This document shows, one piece after another, positions 8,153-16,981 of a stretch of 40,955 bases of DNA (position 1 is the stretch's first letter; every line of letters starts with the position of its first letter). The DNA is taken from NCBI GenBank assembly GCA_000381585.1, contig KB906743.1:1-40955 (forward strand), in the 5' to 3' direction. The stretch is from Acidobacteriaceae bacterium KBS 83. GTDB lineage: Bacteria > Acidobacteriota > Terriglobia > Terriglobales > Acidobacteriaceae. The notes under the pieces were generated by a model, which made no database searches, was not told the DNA's origin, and worked only from the letters and a program-made list of their open reading frames with translations. Made by a program: the position numbers and the translations under genes.

Positions 8153-8404
8153 ATGGCCCAGAAAGCAGGGCAGATTGTTACAAATGATCGATTCGCGGAC
8201 GACCGCTGGCTCAAACCGGATGCCGAACGTCCTCCAATTGGCCTCTTGCGGCCTTACGATGCGGATAAGATGACGGCATGGAAAGTAGACAAAGCGGTCG
8301 GCAACGTGAAGAACGATCGACCAGAGTTGATCGATCCGGCTTCAGCTACATCGAAACAAACGGAAGAGCCACTTCGAGACGGTCCAGGATCTTTCTTTAC
8401 GTAG
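8153..8404 (+). pseudogene. SRAP (YedK/HMCES-like) C-terminal remnant joined to an integrase-like start
   Basis: The frame starts at ATG 8153 with MAQKAGQIV, which resembles the first residues of acidobacterial tyrosine recombinases. It passes without a stop into DRWLKPDAERPPIGLLRPY and KAVGNVKNDRPELIDP, the C-terminal end of SOS-response-associated peptidase (SRAP) proteins. SRAP enzymes protect abasic sites through an N-terminal Cys2; that catalytic half is missing here. The fusion looks like a deletion that removed most of an integrase and most of an SRAP gene. The SRAP assignment is fairly secure, the integrase start less so. Confidence 0.6.
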
Positions 8405-8488
8405 AGCCTAAATCTCGGCCTTTGCACGGCGGCTTGCTGGCCGGTCGCGTTCCACTCACGCTATTTTCCGGCCGCCGCCTTTTTTCCT

Positions 8489-9664
8489 CTATCCCTTCAG
8501 CGGCCAGGTCGTCTTGCCGCCGTGGTGAAAAGCATAATTGCCGATATGCCCTGCTCGTGCCGCAGCCACCCCGGCCTCGACAGGGGCGTTGGGGTTTTCG
8601 CGCCTCTTAATGCACTCGAAGAAATTGCGCGTGTGGGCGATGGTGCCGTCCTCAAAGCTCTCTTCTCTTAGCACAGGGTTGCGGTCGCCCTTCACGCCTT
8701 CGCGCCAGATGGTCATGCCCTTGCGGTTGATCTTTAGTGTTGCCTCGGTACCGCGGAACTCGAGGCCGCCGTCGTCGATGGACGACGCCATCATGCCCTC
8801 GTAGATGACGTCGAACTTCGGGTAGCGGAAGGCAGCCTGGATGGTGTCGGGACACTCCCACTCCTGATAGATACGCTTGTCACCGAGCATGAATGCGGTC
8901 GAAGGTTCGTCGGATTTCATTGCCCAATGCACGACGTCAATCCAGTGGGTGAAGAGGTCAGTCATGGCACCGCCGCCGAAGTTCCAGAACCAGCGCCAGC
9001 GGGAGAACTTCTCAAGCGTAAAGGGCTGCTCGGGCGCGCCGCCTAGCCACCTCATCCAGTCAAGCTGTGACTGATCGACCGGCTTGGGGACCCAACTAAG
9101 GCCATAGTTCTGCCACCAATAGGTGCGCACCTGCGGCACCGTACCCAACGCGCCACCTTGTATGAGGTCGACGGCGTTGCGGAAGTGCGACCAACTGCGC
9201 TGCTGCATACCGCACTGCAGAATCTGGTTACCCGAACGTACGGCGCGGGTAAGTACGGCACCCTCTTCGAGCGTGTGCGTGACGGGCTTTTCGAGATAGA
9301 CATCCTTTCCCGCCGCCAACGCTGCGGTGGCGATGCGAACGTGCCAGTGATCAGGTGTGGCAATAAAAACGGCGTCGATGGTCTTGTCGTCGAGCACGTA
9401 GTGATAGTCAACGTGCTCGGTCGCAGTGGCGGCGTCGCCGCGTGCCTTGATCTCGGCACAGCGGGGAGCATACACGTCGCAGACGGACACGATCTCAAAT
9501 GGCACGCCGCTCTGGTCGGCCGAATCCAGCACGCCCTTCATGCGGCCGCCTGCCCCGATGACGCCCACACGTAGCCTCTCGTTGGCGCCAAAGGCTTTGG
9601 TCGAAGCCAAGGCCGTAAGGCCGCCCGCGATAAGAAAGCCCCGTCGGTTGAGAATTAGAGACAT
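8489..9664 (-). CDS. Tat-exported Gfo/Idh/MocA family oxidoreductase
   Basis: A 391-residue protein beginning MSLILNRRGFLIAGGLTA, a twin-arginine signal (NRRGFL). A Rossmann fold follows with VGVIGAGGRM, then ATPDHWH, and the EKPVTH motif carrying the catalytic Lys. The C-terminal alpha/beta domain holds GGGAMTDLFTHWIDVVHW with the family's Asp/His pair. Proteins of this class oxidise, reduce or isomerise sugars with a tightly held NAD(P); the Tat signal implies folding with cofactor before export to the periplasm. It is divergent from the 10.4-19.3 kb cluster and may belong to the same sugar pathway. ATG 9662-9664 is preferred over GTG 9671 because it places the RR motif close to the N-terminus; neither has a clear ribosome binding site. 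Confidence 0.9.
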   Translation of the reverse strand: MSLILNRRGFLIAGGLTALASTKAFGANERLRVGVIGAGGRMKGVLDSADQSGVPFEIVSVCDVYAPRCAEIKARGDAATATEHVDYHYVLDDKTIDAVFIATPDHWHVRIATAALAAGKDVYLEKPVTHTLEEGAVLTRAVRSGNQILQCGMQQRSWSHFRNAVDLIQGGALGTVPQVRTYWWQNYGLSWVPKPVDQSQLDWMRWLGGAPEQPFTLEKFSRWRWFWNFGGGAMTDLFTHWIDVVHWAMKSDEPSTAFMLGDKRIYQEWECPDTIQAAFRYPKFDVIYEGMMASSIDDGGLEFRGTEATLKINRKGMTIWREGVKGDRNPVLREESFEDGTIAHTRNFFECIKRRENPNAPVEAGVAAARAGHIGNYAFHHGGKTTWPLKG

Positions 9665-9710
9665 AAAGGCCACCGTCGCAATTTGAAGTTGCGTGGATAG
9701 TAACAGAGCT

Positions 9711-9857
9711 GAGTGGCGTGCCTGGGTTGCAAACTGGGATCAGAAAGGGTTCCCGGTCGCGAAGACCTATTGGCACCATCAGGAGATCTTCCAGCGGTCA
9801 GATGCTGACGTAATTTTTACGGCAACGCCCGACCACCGGCATCGATTTCGAGTGTAG
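9711..9857 (+). pseudogene. Short Gfo/Idh/MocA-like remnant
   Basis: The plus strand from 9711 to a TAG at 9855 reads an uninterrupted 48 codons including GFPVAKTYWHHQEIFQRSDA and DVIFTATPDHRHR. This resembles the beta4-beta5 part of the Rossmann domain of Gfo/Idh/MocA proteins (compare ATPDHWH in the neighbouring gene). Start, cofactor loop and the rest of the protein are absent. It is on the strand opposite the intact paralogue at 8489-9664. Confidence 0.45.
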
Positions 9858-9925
9858 AAGTGCGTCGCAGCCACGGTATCTTTAGCACCCGCGCCATGCC
9901 TCAGACGATCTTACTGATCTCCTGA

Positions 9926-10141
9926 GACGAAGCCCTCCAGAACACTCGTGCAGTGATTCTCGAAGGAGCGGAATACCGGACGATAAAATCGGAAGCCTGA
10001 TCAGTGCGCTTCAGTTTTCTTCGCAACTGCCAGATATCAATCATTGGCCATACATTTAGTCCTGAAGAGCAGGACGATTTAATCGACCGCGTTCATGAGG
10101 GAAATCCAGGCGTATATATCGTATGTCTCGCTTTGGGCTAA
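9926..10141 (+). pseudogene. Possible response-regulator receiver-like remnant
   Basis: Two short frames look like halves of one small domain: DEALQNTRAVILEGAEYRTI (9926-9995), then, after a stop and frame change, RNCQISIIGHTFSPEEQDD continuing with LIDRVHEGNPGVYIVCLALG (about 10020-10138) and a TAA. The order matches a receiver-like fold: acidic start, helix 1, strand 3 and helix 3. There is no phospho-acceptor Asp context. The family call is tentative. Confidence 0.3.
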
Positions 10142-10413
10142 CGCGCACTCTTGACCCCTGTCGTAAAGTGTTTCGCGACCCCCGAGGGCTCCAGGTTTGC
10201 ATCATGGAAGAGATATGGTCCCGAAATGGACACAATCTCGTCTCGGATATCTTCAGTTAGGGTCACCCGCCTTTGTTCATCTCTGCAGCGCCTTCTTACG
10301 GCTTCAAATGGAACTTCGACCTTAAAGTACGGATACTTGAGACTCACGTAGGTGTATAGCAGACATCATGGCGAGATCGCCAAGCAGAAGGAAAGTGGCA
10401 CAATATTGCAACT
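10142..10413. other. Gap upstream of the main cluster
   Basis: A short minus-strand frame (10138-10347, GTG start, 69 residues, beginning SLKYPYFKVEVPFEAVRRR) has no recognisable family and overlaps the preceding remnant. The region should contain the promoter of the 10414-19312 cluster, but no convincing -35/-10 pair was found. Confidence 0.3.
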
Positions 10414-11262
10414 ATGGAATCGAACCGGCGCACTTTCCTGAAAGCTGGCCTTGCTGCGGCCATTCTTCCTCAGGCGAGCGGAGTCACGTCATCTGTCTCG
10501 CGTAAAGGGCGTATTAGGCAATCTGTGTCCCGATGGTGTTATGACCAGATTCCGCTGGACCAGCTCTGCGTGGCGGCCGCACAGATGGGGCTGAAGGGTG
10601 TCGACCTGCTGGAAGTAGCAGAGTTCGACATTCCGCGCCGCTATGGCCTGATCTGCACAATGGGGTATGCCGGTGGCGGGGCGATTCCGGATGCGCTGAA
10701 CCGTACCGAGCATCATGCCGCCATTGAAGAGGCATTCCGCAAGAACATCCCGATTGCTGCGAAGGCGGGCGTGCCGAGCGTTATCACCTTTTCTGGGGCT
10801 CGCCGTGGCATGTCGGATGAAGATGGCGCTCGCAATACAGTCCAGGGGCTGAATCGTCTGAAGAAGATTGCAGAAGATAACGGCGTCAACATCTGTCTTG
10901 AGTTACTGAACAGCAAGCGCGACCACAGGGACTACATGTGTGACCACACTGCCTGGGGCGCTCGAGTCGTTCGCGAAGTGAACTCGCCGCGCGTGAAGCT
11001 GCTCTATGACATCTACCATATGCAGATTATGGAAGGAGATCTGATTGCGACAATCCGTGAAAACATCGACGTCCTCGGCCACTTCCACACGGGAGGTGTT
11101 CCTGGACGGCATGAAATCGATGGAACGCAGGAGATTTACTATCCGGCACTGATGGAAGCACTGGTGGGTCTCAATTATCCAGGATACGTCGCGCACGAAT
11201 TCGTGCCAAAAGGCGATCCACTGACGTCATTGCGACAGGCCGTGGACATTTGTGATGTGTAG
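10414..11262 (+). CDS. Tat-exported hydroxypyruvate isomerase-like TIM-barrel protein
   Basis: A 282-residue protein with a twin-arginine signal at the extreme N-terminus (NRRTFLKAGLAAAILP) followed by an AP-endonuclease-2-type TIM barrel. Metal-site blocks are visible: ICLELLNSKRDH (Glu), VKLLYDIYHMQ (Asp and His), GHFHTGGVPGRHEID and YPGYVAHEFVP (Glu), as in hydroxypyruvate isomerase-like proteins. It is the first of eight co-directional genes. The likely role is isomerisation or epimerisation of a (keto-)sugar or small hydroxyketone, here probably in the periplasm. The substrate cannot be told from sequence. No clear Shine-Dalgarno is seen within 12 bases of ATG 10414, but the Tat motif fixes the N-terminus. 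Confidence 0.9.
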   Translation: MESNRRTFLKAGLAAAILPQASGVTSSVSRKGRIRQSVSRWCYDQIPLDQLCVAAAQMGLKGVDLLEVAEFDIPRRYGLICTMGYAGGGAIPDALNRTEHHAAIEEAFRKNIPIAAKAGVPSVITFSGARRGMSDEDGARNTVQGLNRLKKIAEDNGVNICLELLNSKRDHRDYMCDHTAWGARVVREVNSPRVKLLYDIYHMQIMEGDLIATIRENIDVLGHFHTGGVPGRHEIDGTQEIYYPALMEALVGLNYPGYVAHEFVPKGDPLTSLRQAVDICDV

Positions 11263-11398
11263 CTGCTTTCAGTAGGTGAAACAGTAGGCAGTGTACAGTG
11301 CGGCGCGGAAGATGAACGCAGTGCTCCCTTTTCAAGGTGCATGCCAAACGTTATTCTTGTTGCCGATCAGACAAAGCTTGATGTAGAGAGGCGATTTC

Positions 11399-12250
11399 AT
11401 GCGTCTTTGCTGGAAATACGTCTGTTCTTTCCTGGTTGCACCGATGCTCGGAGCGCTCAGTGTGGGCGATGCGCAGCCTGCTCCGCCGAGCGCTAAGCAG
11501 GTGCATCTCAAGCACGTTCTCGTGATTGGCGAAACGAAGGGGTTTGAGCATGACTCCGTCTCGGCTGCTCTGGATGCTGTGTACACGATGGGCAAGGAGA
11601 GCGGCCTATGGGACACGGAGATCCGCACCGATACGGAGTTGCTGACGAAAAAGAACCTCGGCCGCAACGCGAAGAACCTGGCGTATTTCGACGCGATTGT
11701 CTTTGCCAGTACAACCGGCGAGCTGGACATGGACCCGGTCCAGAAGCAGGACATGCTATCCGCCATCAAGGAGGACGGCAAAGGGTTTGTGGGAATTCAC
11801 GCTGCTCTGGACACAAACTACACCTGGCCGGAATACGGAGAAATGATTGGCGGATGGTTCGATCAGCATCCGTGGATGACGTTTCAGGCACCGATCCTGA
11901 ATGAGGATCCTGACTTTCCAGCGGTCCGCCATTTCCCGAAGGAATTCGTTAAATACGACGAAATCTACCAACCGAAGGATTGGTCGCGCGACAAGGTGCA
12001 TGTGCTCCTGAGTCTTGATCCAACCAAGCTGGATTACGCGAACAATCCACGCATTCATCGCACCGATCACGATTTTGCCGTGACATGGAGCAAGATGTAC
12101 GGCAAGGGGCGTGTCTTTTACTCCACCCTCGGTCATACGGAAGAGGCGTGGCAGGATCCGGACATTCGCAAGATGTATTTTGAGGCGATCCGGTGGGTGC
12201 TTGGCATGACAGAAGGCAGCACGGCGCCGCATCCGCGCGTGGCACGTTGA
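11399..12250 (+). CDS. Secreted ThuA-like protein
   Basis: A 283-residue protein with a signal peptide (LCWKYVCSFLVAPMLGALS, cleavage near GDAQP) and a class I glutamine-amidotransferase-like ThuA domain. Blocks: HVLVIGETKGFEH, DAIVFASTTGELDMD, GFVGIHAALDTNYTWPEYGE, GGWFDQHPW, HVLLSLDPTKLDY, DFAVTWSKMYGKGRVFYSTL and GHTEEAWQDP. ThuA relatives isomerise or process 3-keto-glycosides (in Agrobacterium together with the dehydrogenase ThuB); acidobacterial homologues are often secreted. AGAGGCG just before ATG 11399 is a plausible ribosome binding site. It lies 136 bp after the preceding gene and 30 bp before a Gfo/Idh/MocA gene, the partner family in known 3-keto-sugar loci. Confidence 0.9.
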   Translation: MRLCWKYVCSFLVAPMLGALSVGDAQPAPPSAKQVHLKHVLVIGETKGFEHDSVSAALDAVYTMGKESGLWDTEIRTDTELLTKKNLGRNAKNLAYFDAIVFASTTGELDMDPVQKQDMLSAIKEDGKGFVGIHAALDTNYTWPEYGEMIGGWFDQHPWMTFQAPILNEDPDFPAVRHFPKEFVKYDEIYQPKDWSRDKVHVLLSLDPTKLDYANNPRIHRTDHDFAVTWSKMYGKGRVFYSTLGHTEEAWQDPDIRKMYFEAIRWVLGMTEGSTAPHPRVAR

Positions 12251-12280
12251 GCTTTGTGATGAGGGAGTGATTCGGCAGGC

Positions 12281-13438
12281 ATGAAGAAGATTGGAATGGG
12301 GCTGGTAGGGCCGGGCTTTGTTGCAGGACATCATATCGATGCGGTTCGGCGGCTTGGAGATGTGGATGTCGTGGCTATTGCCGGATCGTCGCAGCAGTCG
12401 GCGGAGAAAAAAGCGCGCGAGTATAAGGTGGATCGCGCGTACGGAGATTACAAGGCACTGATAGCGGATCCTGATATCCAGGTGATTCACAATACGACGC
12501 CGAACCACCTGCATTTGCCCGTTACGCTGGCAGTGCTCCAGGCGGGTAAGCACGTCATCTCCGATAAACCGCTTGCCTTGAATGCTGAGGAGGGCCGCAA
12601 ATTGCGCGACGCAGCGGTGGCCGCCAAGGTCGCGCATGTTGTCACCTTTAATTACCGCGGCAACCCGCTGGTGCAGCAGGCACGCGGGATGGTGGCGCGT
12701 GGTGAAACAGGCCCCTTGAGCTTCGTACGCGGCTATTATCTACAGGACTGGATGAGCGATCCGAACGTCTATTCCTGGCGTTCCGATCCTGCCAAAGGCG
12801 GAGCCACATCCGCTCTCGGCGATATTGGTTCCCATTGGTGTGATCTTGCTGAGCATGTTGCCGGAGCGAAGATTGTTTCGGTGCTGGCCGACCTGGCGAC
12901 GGTCATTCCGGTGCGCTATTCCTCAGGAGCATCAGCGGAGGCGTTTGTGGGCACGAGCGGCGGCAACCGGCAGCCTATGCAGGTAAACGCGGAAGATCTG
13001 GCAAGTGTGCTGCTCCGTTTTGACAACGGAGCAAGAGGCTGTTTTTCCGTCGGCCAGGTGCTGCCTGGGCATAAAAACGATCTTGAGCTTGAGGTCAACG
13101 GCAGAGCGCTTTCGCTCAAGTGGCGGCAGGAGGAGCAGAACGAGCTGTGGATCGGGCGCCGCGACCAGCCCAATCTGAATCTGGCAAAAGACCCATCGCT
13201 GGTGTGCCGGGACGTGCTTCCGTATGTTCACCTGCCTGGAGGGCACCAGGAGTCATGGGCGGACGCGTTCCGCAATCTGTTGCGCGATGCCTATCAATGG
13301 ATACGGGAGGATGGGCGTCCGGAAGCAAAGCCCGCGCCGTTACCGACCTTTGAGGATGGCTATCGTTCGACTTGTCTCGTGGAGACCATGTTGCGAAGCC
13401 ATGCGGCGGGGGGACGATGGGAACAGGTACAGCAATAA
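12281..13438 (+). CDS. Gfo/Idh/MocA family oxidoreductase (cytoplasmic)
   Basis: A 385-residue protein without a signal peptide. The N-terminal Rossmann fold has GLVGPGFVAGHH (dinucleotide loop), VIHNTTPNHLHLP and SDKPLALNAEEG, where the usual EKP triad reads DKP but the catalytic Lys is kept. The C-terminal domain has GGATSALGDIGSHWCDLAEH with the conserved Asp and His. Such enzymes oxidise sugars, often at C3. It starts 30 bp after the ThuA-like gene and ends 13 bp before the next isomerase, so the three are probably translated from one message. Being cytoplasmic, it could act on a keto-sugar or sugar acid imported after periplasmic processing. Confidence 0.92.
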   Translation: MKKIGMGLVGPGFVAGHHIDAVRRLGDVDVVAIAGSSQQSAEKKAREYKVDRAYGDYKALIADPDIQVIHNTTPNHLHLPVTLAVLQAGKHVISDKPLALNAEEGRKLRDAAVAAKVAHVVTFNYRGNPLVQQARGMVARGETGPLSFVRGYYLQDWMSDPNVYSWRSDPAKGGATSALGDIGSHWCDLAEHVAGAKIVSVLADLATVIPVRYSSGASAEAFVGTSGGNRQPMQVNAEDLASVLLRFDNGARGCFSVGQVLPGHKNDLELEVNGRALSLKWRQEEQNELWIGRRDQPNLNLAKDPSLVCRDVLPYVHLPGGHQESWADAFRNLLRDAYQWIREDGRPEAKPAPLPTFEDGYRSTCLVETMLRSHAAGGRWEQVQQ

Positions 13439-13451
13439 CTGAGGAGACTGG

Positions 13452-14411
13452 ATGAGGCTCGGAGTATTTACGCCGTTGCTGTCGCATCTTCCCTTGGAAG
13501 ATGCATTGGCGGCATTGAAGTCACTCCAGATCGATACAGTGGAGCTGGGGACTGGGAACTATCCAGGTGATGCTCACTGCAAGCTGTCGATGCTGGAGGA
13601 TGCATCCGCACTCCAGGAATTCCAGCGGAAGCTAAAGGACCATGGCATGTCCATCAGTGCACTCAGTTGCCATGGCAACGCATTACATCCGCAGCAGGCG
13701 CTGGCGGAAAAAGCACGGGAGGTCAACCGGAAAACCATTCTGCTGGCGGAAAAGCTGGGTGTTTCCACCGTTGTCGATTTCTCAGGGTGCCCCGGTGATT
13801 CCCATGCGGCACAGTCGCCGAATTGGGTGACATGTCCATGGCCGCCGGAGTATCTGGACCTGCTGCGATGGCAATGGGACGAGGTGGTTACTCCCTATTG
13901 GACCCAGCATGCAAAGTTCGCGACCGATCACGGCGTGAAGATCGCCATTGAGATGCATCCCGGGTTTGTGGTCTACAGCCCCGAAACCCTGCTTCGGTTG
14001 CGTACGATCGCGGGCCCGTCGATTGGCTGCAATTATGACCCGAGCCACATGTTCTGGCAGGGCATTGATCCCATTGCCGCTGTGCGGCTTCTTGGCGAGG
14101 CCATCTTCCATGTGCATGCGAAGGACACGCAGATGTATTCGGCGAATCTTTCCCTGACGGGAGTTCTGGATACCAAGCCATATACAGATGAGCGCAACCG
14201 GGGATGGGTCTTCCGCACCTGTGGCTATGGACACGGCGCGGAGTGGTGGAAGGAATTCGTTTCCACGCTGCGTATGTATGGCTACGACGGTGCGCTTTCG
14301 ATTGAGCACGAGGATAGTCTGCTCTCCCCAGGAGAGGGACTGGCGCGCGCAACGCACTTTCTGAGCGAGGTCATTCTGAAGGAGAAGCCCGCGGCAGCGT
14401 GGTGGGTGTAA
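13452..14411 (+). CDS. Sugar phosphate isomerase/epimerase-like TIM-barrel protein
   Basis: A 319-residue xylose-isomerase-like barrel without a signal peptide, beginning MRLGVFTPLLSHLPLEDALA. Putative metal ligands sit in KIAIEMHPGF (Glu), IGCNYDPSHMFW (Asp, His), AIFHVHAKDT (His) and ALSIEHEDS (Glu). GAGGAG lies six bases before ATG 13452. It follows the Gfo/Idh/MocA gene after only 13 bp. This pairing recurs in bacteria for inositol, keto-sugar and glycoside pathways, where the barrel protein isomerises or dehydrates the keto product. The substrate is not determinable here. Confidence 0.92.
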   Translation: MRLGVFTPLLSHLPLEDALAALKSLQIDTVELGTGNYPGDAHCKLSMLEDASALQEFQRKLKDHGMSISALSCHGNALHPQQALAEKAREVNRKTILLAEKLGVSTVVDFSGCPGDSHAAQSPNWVTCPWPPEYLDLLRWQWDEVVTPYWTQHAKFATDHGVKIAIEMHPGFVVYSPETLLRLRTIAGPSIGCNYDPSHMFWQGIDPIAAVRLLGEAIFHVHAKDTQMYSANLSLTGVLDTKPYTDERNRGWVFRTCGYGHGAEWWKEFVSTLRMYGYDGALSIEHEDSLLSPGEGLARATHFLSEVILKEKPAAAWWV

Positions 14412-14520
14412 CCGCGCATACCTTGTAGATGATCGAACAGGAGCACGTTGGCGAGGGTAGGGTGCCGGCTCTGGAAAAATGTGATGGAATGGGGACATCC
14501 CGCTGGTGGCAAAAATTTTC

Positions 14521-15921
14521 ATGAATCGCAGAAACTTTCTTTCAGCGACAGGAAGCCTGGTTGCTGGCAGTTCACTGCATGCGCTGATGCCGCGCATGTT
14601 CGCAGCCGATGGTAGTCCGGCAGGGAAGCCTGATTTCAGCCTGCGCATCGAGCCATGCACGCTCGACATTGGGCCTGGTGTCTCTATCAAAACTGTGGCG
14701 TATAGCGGGCAGGTTCCGGGTCCGCTGCTCCGGTTGCGCCAGGGTGTTCCGGTTTCCATTGATGTAACGAACGCAACCGCCAATAGCGATATCGTCCATT
14801 GGCATGGGCTCGCGATCGATTCGCTCAACGACGGCGCCATGGAAGAAGGCTCCCCGATGATTCCGGCAGGCGCAACGCATCGCTATTCGTTTACTCCCAA
14901 TCCGGCCGGGACTCGCTGGTATCACACGCATGCTTCTTCGTATGGCGACCTCTCACTCAGCACATATACCGGTCAGTTCGGCTTTTTGTTGATTGAAGGC
15001 CGCGACCGGCCCGAAAAGTATGATCATGAAATTAACCTGGCGATTCATCACTGGGAGCCATCCTTTGTCCCGATGGTGGAAACGATGCGGGAGCAATCGT
15101 CCAATATGCCCCTGACGAGCGGGTCGGATGTCGGTTACAAGTACGCAACGATCAATGGGCATATGTTAGGAGCGGGCGAGCCGGTACGTGTGAAAAAGGG
15201 ACAGCGGGTGCTGATGCGCCTGCTCAATGCCAGCGCAACTGAAAATGTTGTTCTCGCGCTGCCGGGTCACACCTTCCAGATCATCGCGATGGATGGTAAC
15301 CCGGTCCCGAACCCACGGACCGTGGAGACCATCTCGCTTGCAGTCGCAGAACGCGTGGATGCCATCGTGAAGATGAACTCTCCCGGCGTATGGGTCCTTG
15401 GCTCAGTACTCGAAAAAGAACGCCGAATTGGCCTAGGGATCGTGGTGGAATACGCGGGGAAGAAGGGAGACCCTGCCTGGAACGCGCCCGCGTCCACCGA
15501 TTGGGATTACACGCAATTTGCCAATGCGGCCGCGGCCTCGAAGCCGGACGAAACATTTACGCTTACATTCCGTGACATCGGTCCGACAGGTAAATCGACG
15601 TTCGATACCTGGACCATCAATAATAAGTCCTGGCCGAAGATCGATCCGCTAATGGTTCAACGGGGCAAACGCTACCGCCTTGTCTTGCGCAATGGCAGCG
15701 GGGATCAGCATCCCATTCATCTGCACCGGCATACGTTTGAGGTTACCCGTATCGGCGAGAAGCAGATCAGCGGACTGAGGAAGGATGTGATCAATGTGAT
15801 GCCGCTGGATACGGTCGAAGTCGATTTCACGGCGGACAATCCAGGCGATACGCTCTGGCACTGCCACCAGCAGTTACACATGGATTATGGATTTATGCAG
15901 CTTATTCGATATTCGGAATAG
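14521..15921 (+). CDS. Tat-exported three-domain multicopper oxidase
   Basis: A 466-residue laccase-like enzyme. ATG 14521 is preferred over in-frame GTG 14506 because it starts directly with the Tat signal MNRRNFLSATGSLVAGSS; GGTGG lies 11 bases upstream. All copper motifs are present: HWHG (93-96), HTH (135-137), HPIHLHRH (397-404) and HCHQQLH (447-453). The residue five after His453, the axial type 1 position, is Phe458 where many bacterial enzymes have Met or Leu; Phe is linked to high redox potential in fungal laccases. Substrate may be a phenol, a metal ion or reduced cytochrome. It lies 109 bp after the isomerase and 29 bp before the triheme cytochrome, in a run of electron-transfer genes. 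Confidence 0.93.
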   Translation: MNRRNFLSATGSLVAGSSLHALMPRMFAADGSPAGKPDFSLRIEPCTLDIGPGVSIKTVAYSGQVPGPLLRLRQGVPVSIDVTNATANSDIVHWHGLAIDSLNDGAMEEGSPMIPAGATHRYSFTPNPAGTRWYHTHASSYGDLSLSTYTGQFGFLLIEGRDRPEKYDHEINLAIHHWEPSFVPMVETMREQSSNMPLTSGSDVGYKYATINGHMLGAGEPVRVKKGQRVLMRLLNASATENVVLALPGHTFQIIAMDGNPVPNPRTVETISLAVAERVDAIVKMNSPGVWVLGSVLEKERRIGLGIVVEYAGKKGDPAWNAPASTDWDYTQFANAAAASKPDETFTLTFRDIGPTGKSTFDTWTINNKSWPKIDPLMVQRGKRYRLVLRNGSGDQHPIHLHRHTFEVTRIGEKQISGLRKDVINVMPLDTVEVDFTADNPGDTLWHCHQQLHMDYGFMQLIRYSE

Positions 15922-15950
15922 GTGTGTAGAAGGACTGAGTCGTTTTGGGA

Positions 15951-16967
15951 ATGATGAAGCGAATATATGCTTGTACCTTTTTCGTAGCCGCCGTTGTGAA
16001 TCTTCCGGCTTCGATTCGCGTTCATGCTCAGGACTCGCAGAACCAGTCAGGAGCTGCATCCTATGCAAAGCACTGCTCCATTTGCCATGGTGACCAGAGA
16101 GAAGGAAATCTTCCTGGGTTCCCGCCACTGCTGGATCTAAGCCGTCAGTTGACGCCGCAACAGATAGAGAGCCTGGTCCGAACCGGAAAGGGTCGCATGC
16201 CGGCATTTCCGAAGCTATCGCAGCAGGAGATGGCGTCCCTGTTGCGATTTATCACGGCCAGCGAGCCCTCCACCGGCGAGTCAAATGGTTCTGCCAGCCT
16301 TGCTGAGGTTGGGCGGCATCTCTTCCAGCGCAACTGCGCATTCTGCCATGGGCGCGATGCTGCGGGTGGAGAAACAGGCCCCGATCTGACCCGCTCTAAG
16401 CTTGTGCTTGCGGATGTGAACGGGAATCAGATCTCGGATGTGATCCGAAATGGGCGCCCAGCCAAGAAGATGCCGGCATTTCGTTTATCCAATGAGGAGA
16501 TGCGGAGCCTCGCCGCGTTTATTCATCATCAGGCGGGCTCTTCCCGTCCTGGAGGGCGGCGCGGGGTTGATGTTAGCGATCTGCAGACGGGAGATGTTGC
16601 GGCCGGCAAAGAGTACTTCAACGGAGCTGGTGGATGTGCGAAGTGCCATTCACCGACAGGTGATCTTGCTGGTATCGCTTCACGCTTCCAGGGCTTGAAG
16701 CTGGAAGAGCGAATGCTGTATCCGGACGACGCAAAGAGTCATGTGACCGTTATTCTTCAAACTGGTCAGCAGATTACCGGCTTGCTCGCCTACCGCGATG
16801 AATTCACGATCGGGTTGCGTGACAGTAACCGCGTGTATCACTCGTGGCCAGCGAGACGGATCCGCTTCATCGTGGACTCCCCAGTGGATGCCCATGTCGA
16901 TCTATTCAGTAAATATACGGACGACGATATTCACAACCTGATGGCATACATACAAACTCTGCGTTAA
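15951..16967 (+). CDS. Periplasmic triheme c-type cytochrome
   Basis: A 338-residue protein with signal peptide (CTFFVAAVVNLPASI, cleavage near VHAQ) and three heme motifs: CSICH (42-46), CAFCH (129-133) and CAKCH (229-233). Distal Met candidates are in GRMPAFP (83) and KKMPAFR (174). The region after the third heme (LYPDDAKSHVTVILQTGQQI to the end) is a beta-rich extension ending with an alpha-helical cytochrome tail (DDDIHNLMAYIQTL). ATG 15951 or 15954 fits the signal peptide better than the upstream TTG. Its TAA overlaps the possible first ATG of the PQQ dehydrogenase gene (TAATG, 16965-16969), implying translational coupling. It is the obvious electron acceptor for that enzyme. Confidence 0.93.
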   Translation: MMKRIYACTFFVAAVVNLPASIRVHAQDSQNQSGAASYAKHCSICHGDQREGNLPGFPPLLDLSRQLTPQQIESLVRTGKGRMPAFPKLSQQEMASLLRFITASEPSTGESNGSASLAEVGRHLFQRNCAFCHGRDAAGGETGPDLTRSKLVLADVNGNQISDVIRNGRPAKKMPAFRLSNEEMRSLAAFIHHQAGSSRPGGRRGVDVSDLQTGDVAAGKEYFNGAGGCAKCHSPTGDLAGIASRFQGLKLEERMLYPDDAKSHVTVILQTGQQITGLLAYRDEFTIGLRDSNRVYHSWPARRIRFIVDSPVDAHVDLFSKYTDDDIHNLMAYIQTLR

Positions 16968-16981
16968 TGAGGTTGAATTTT

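Noticed and set aside
10396-10410. TGGCAC...TTGCA resembling a sigma-54 promoter before the cluster
   Set aside because: Only nine bases separate the GG and GC elements instead of the required ten, and transcription would start inside the coding sequence beginning at 10414.
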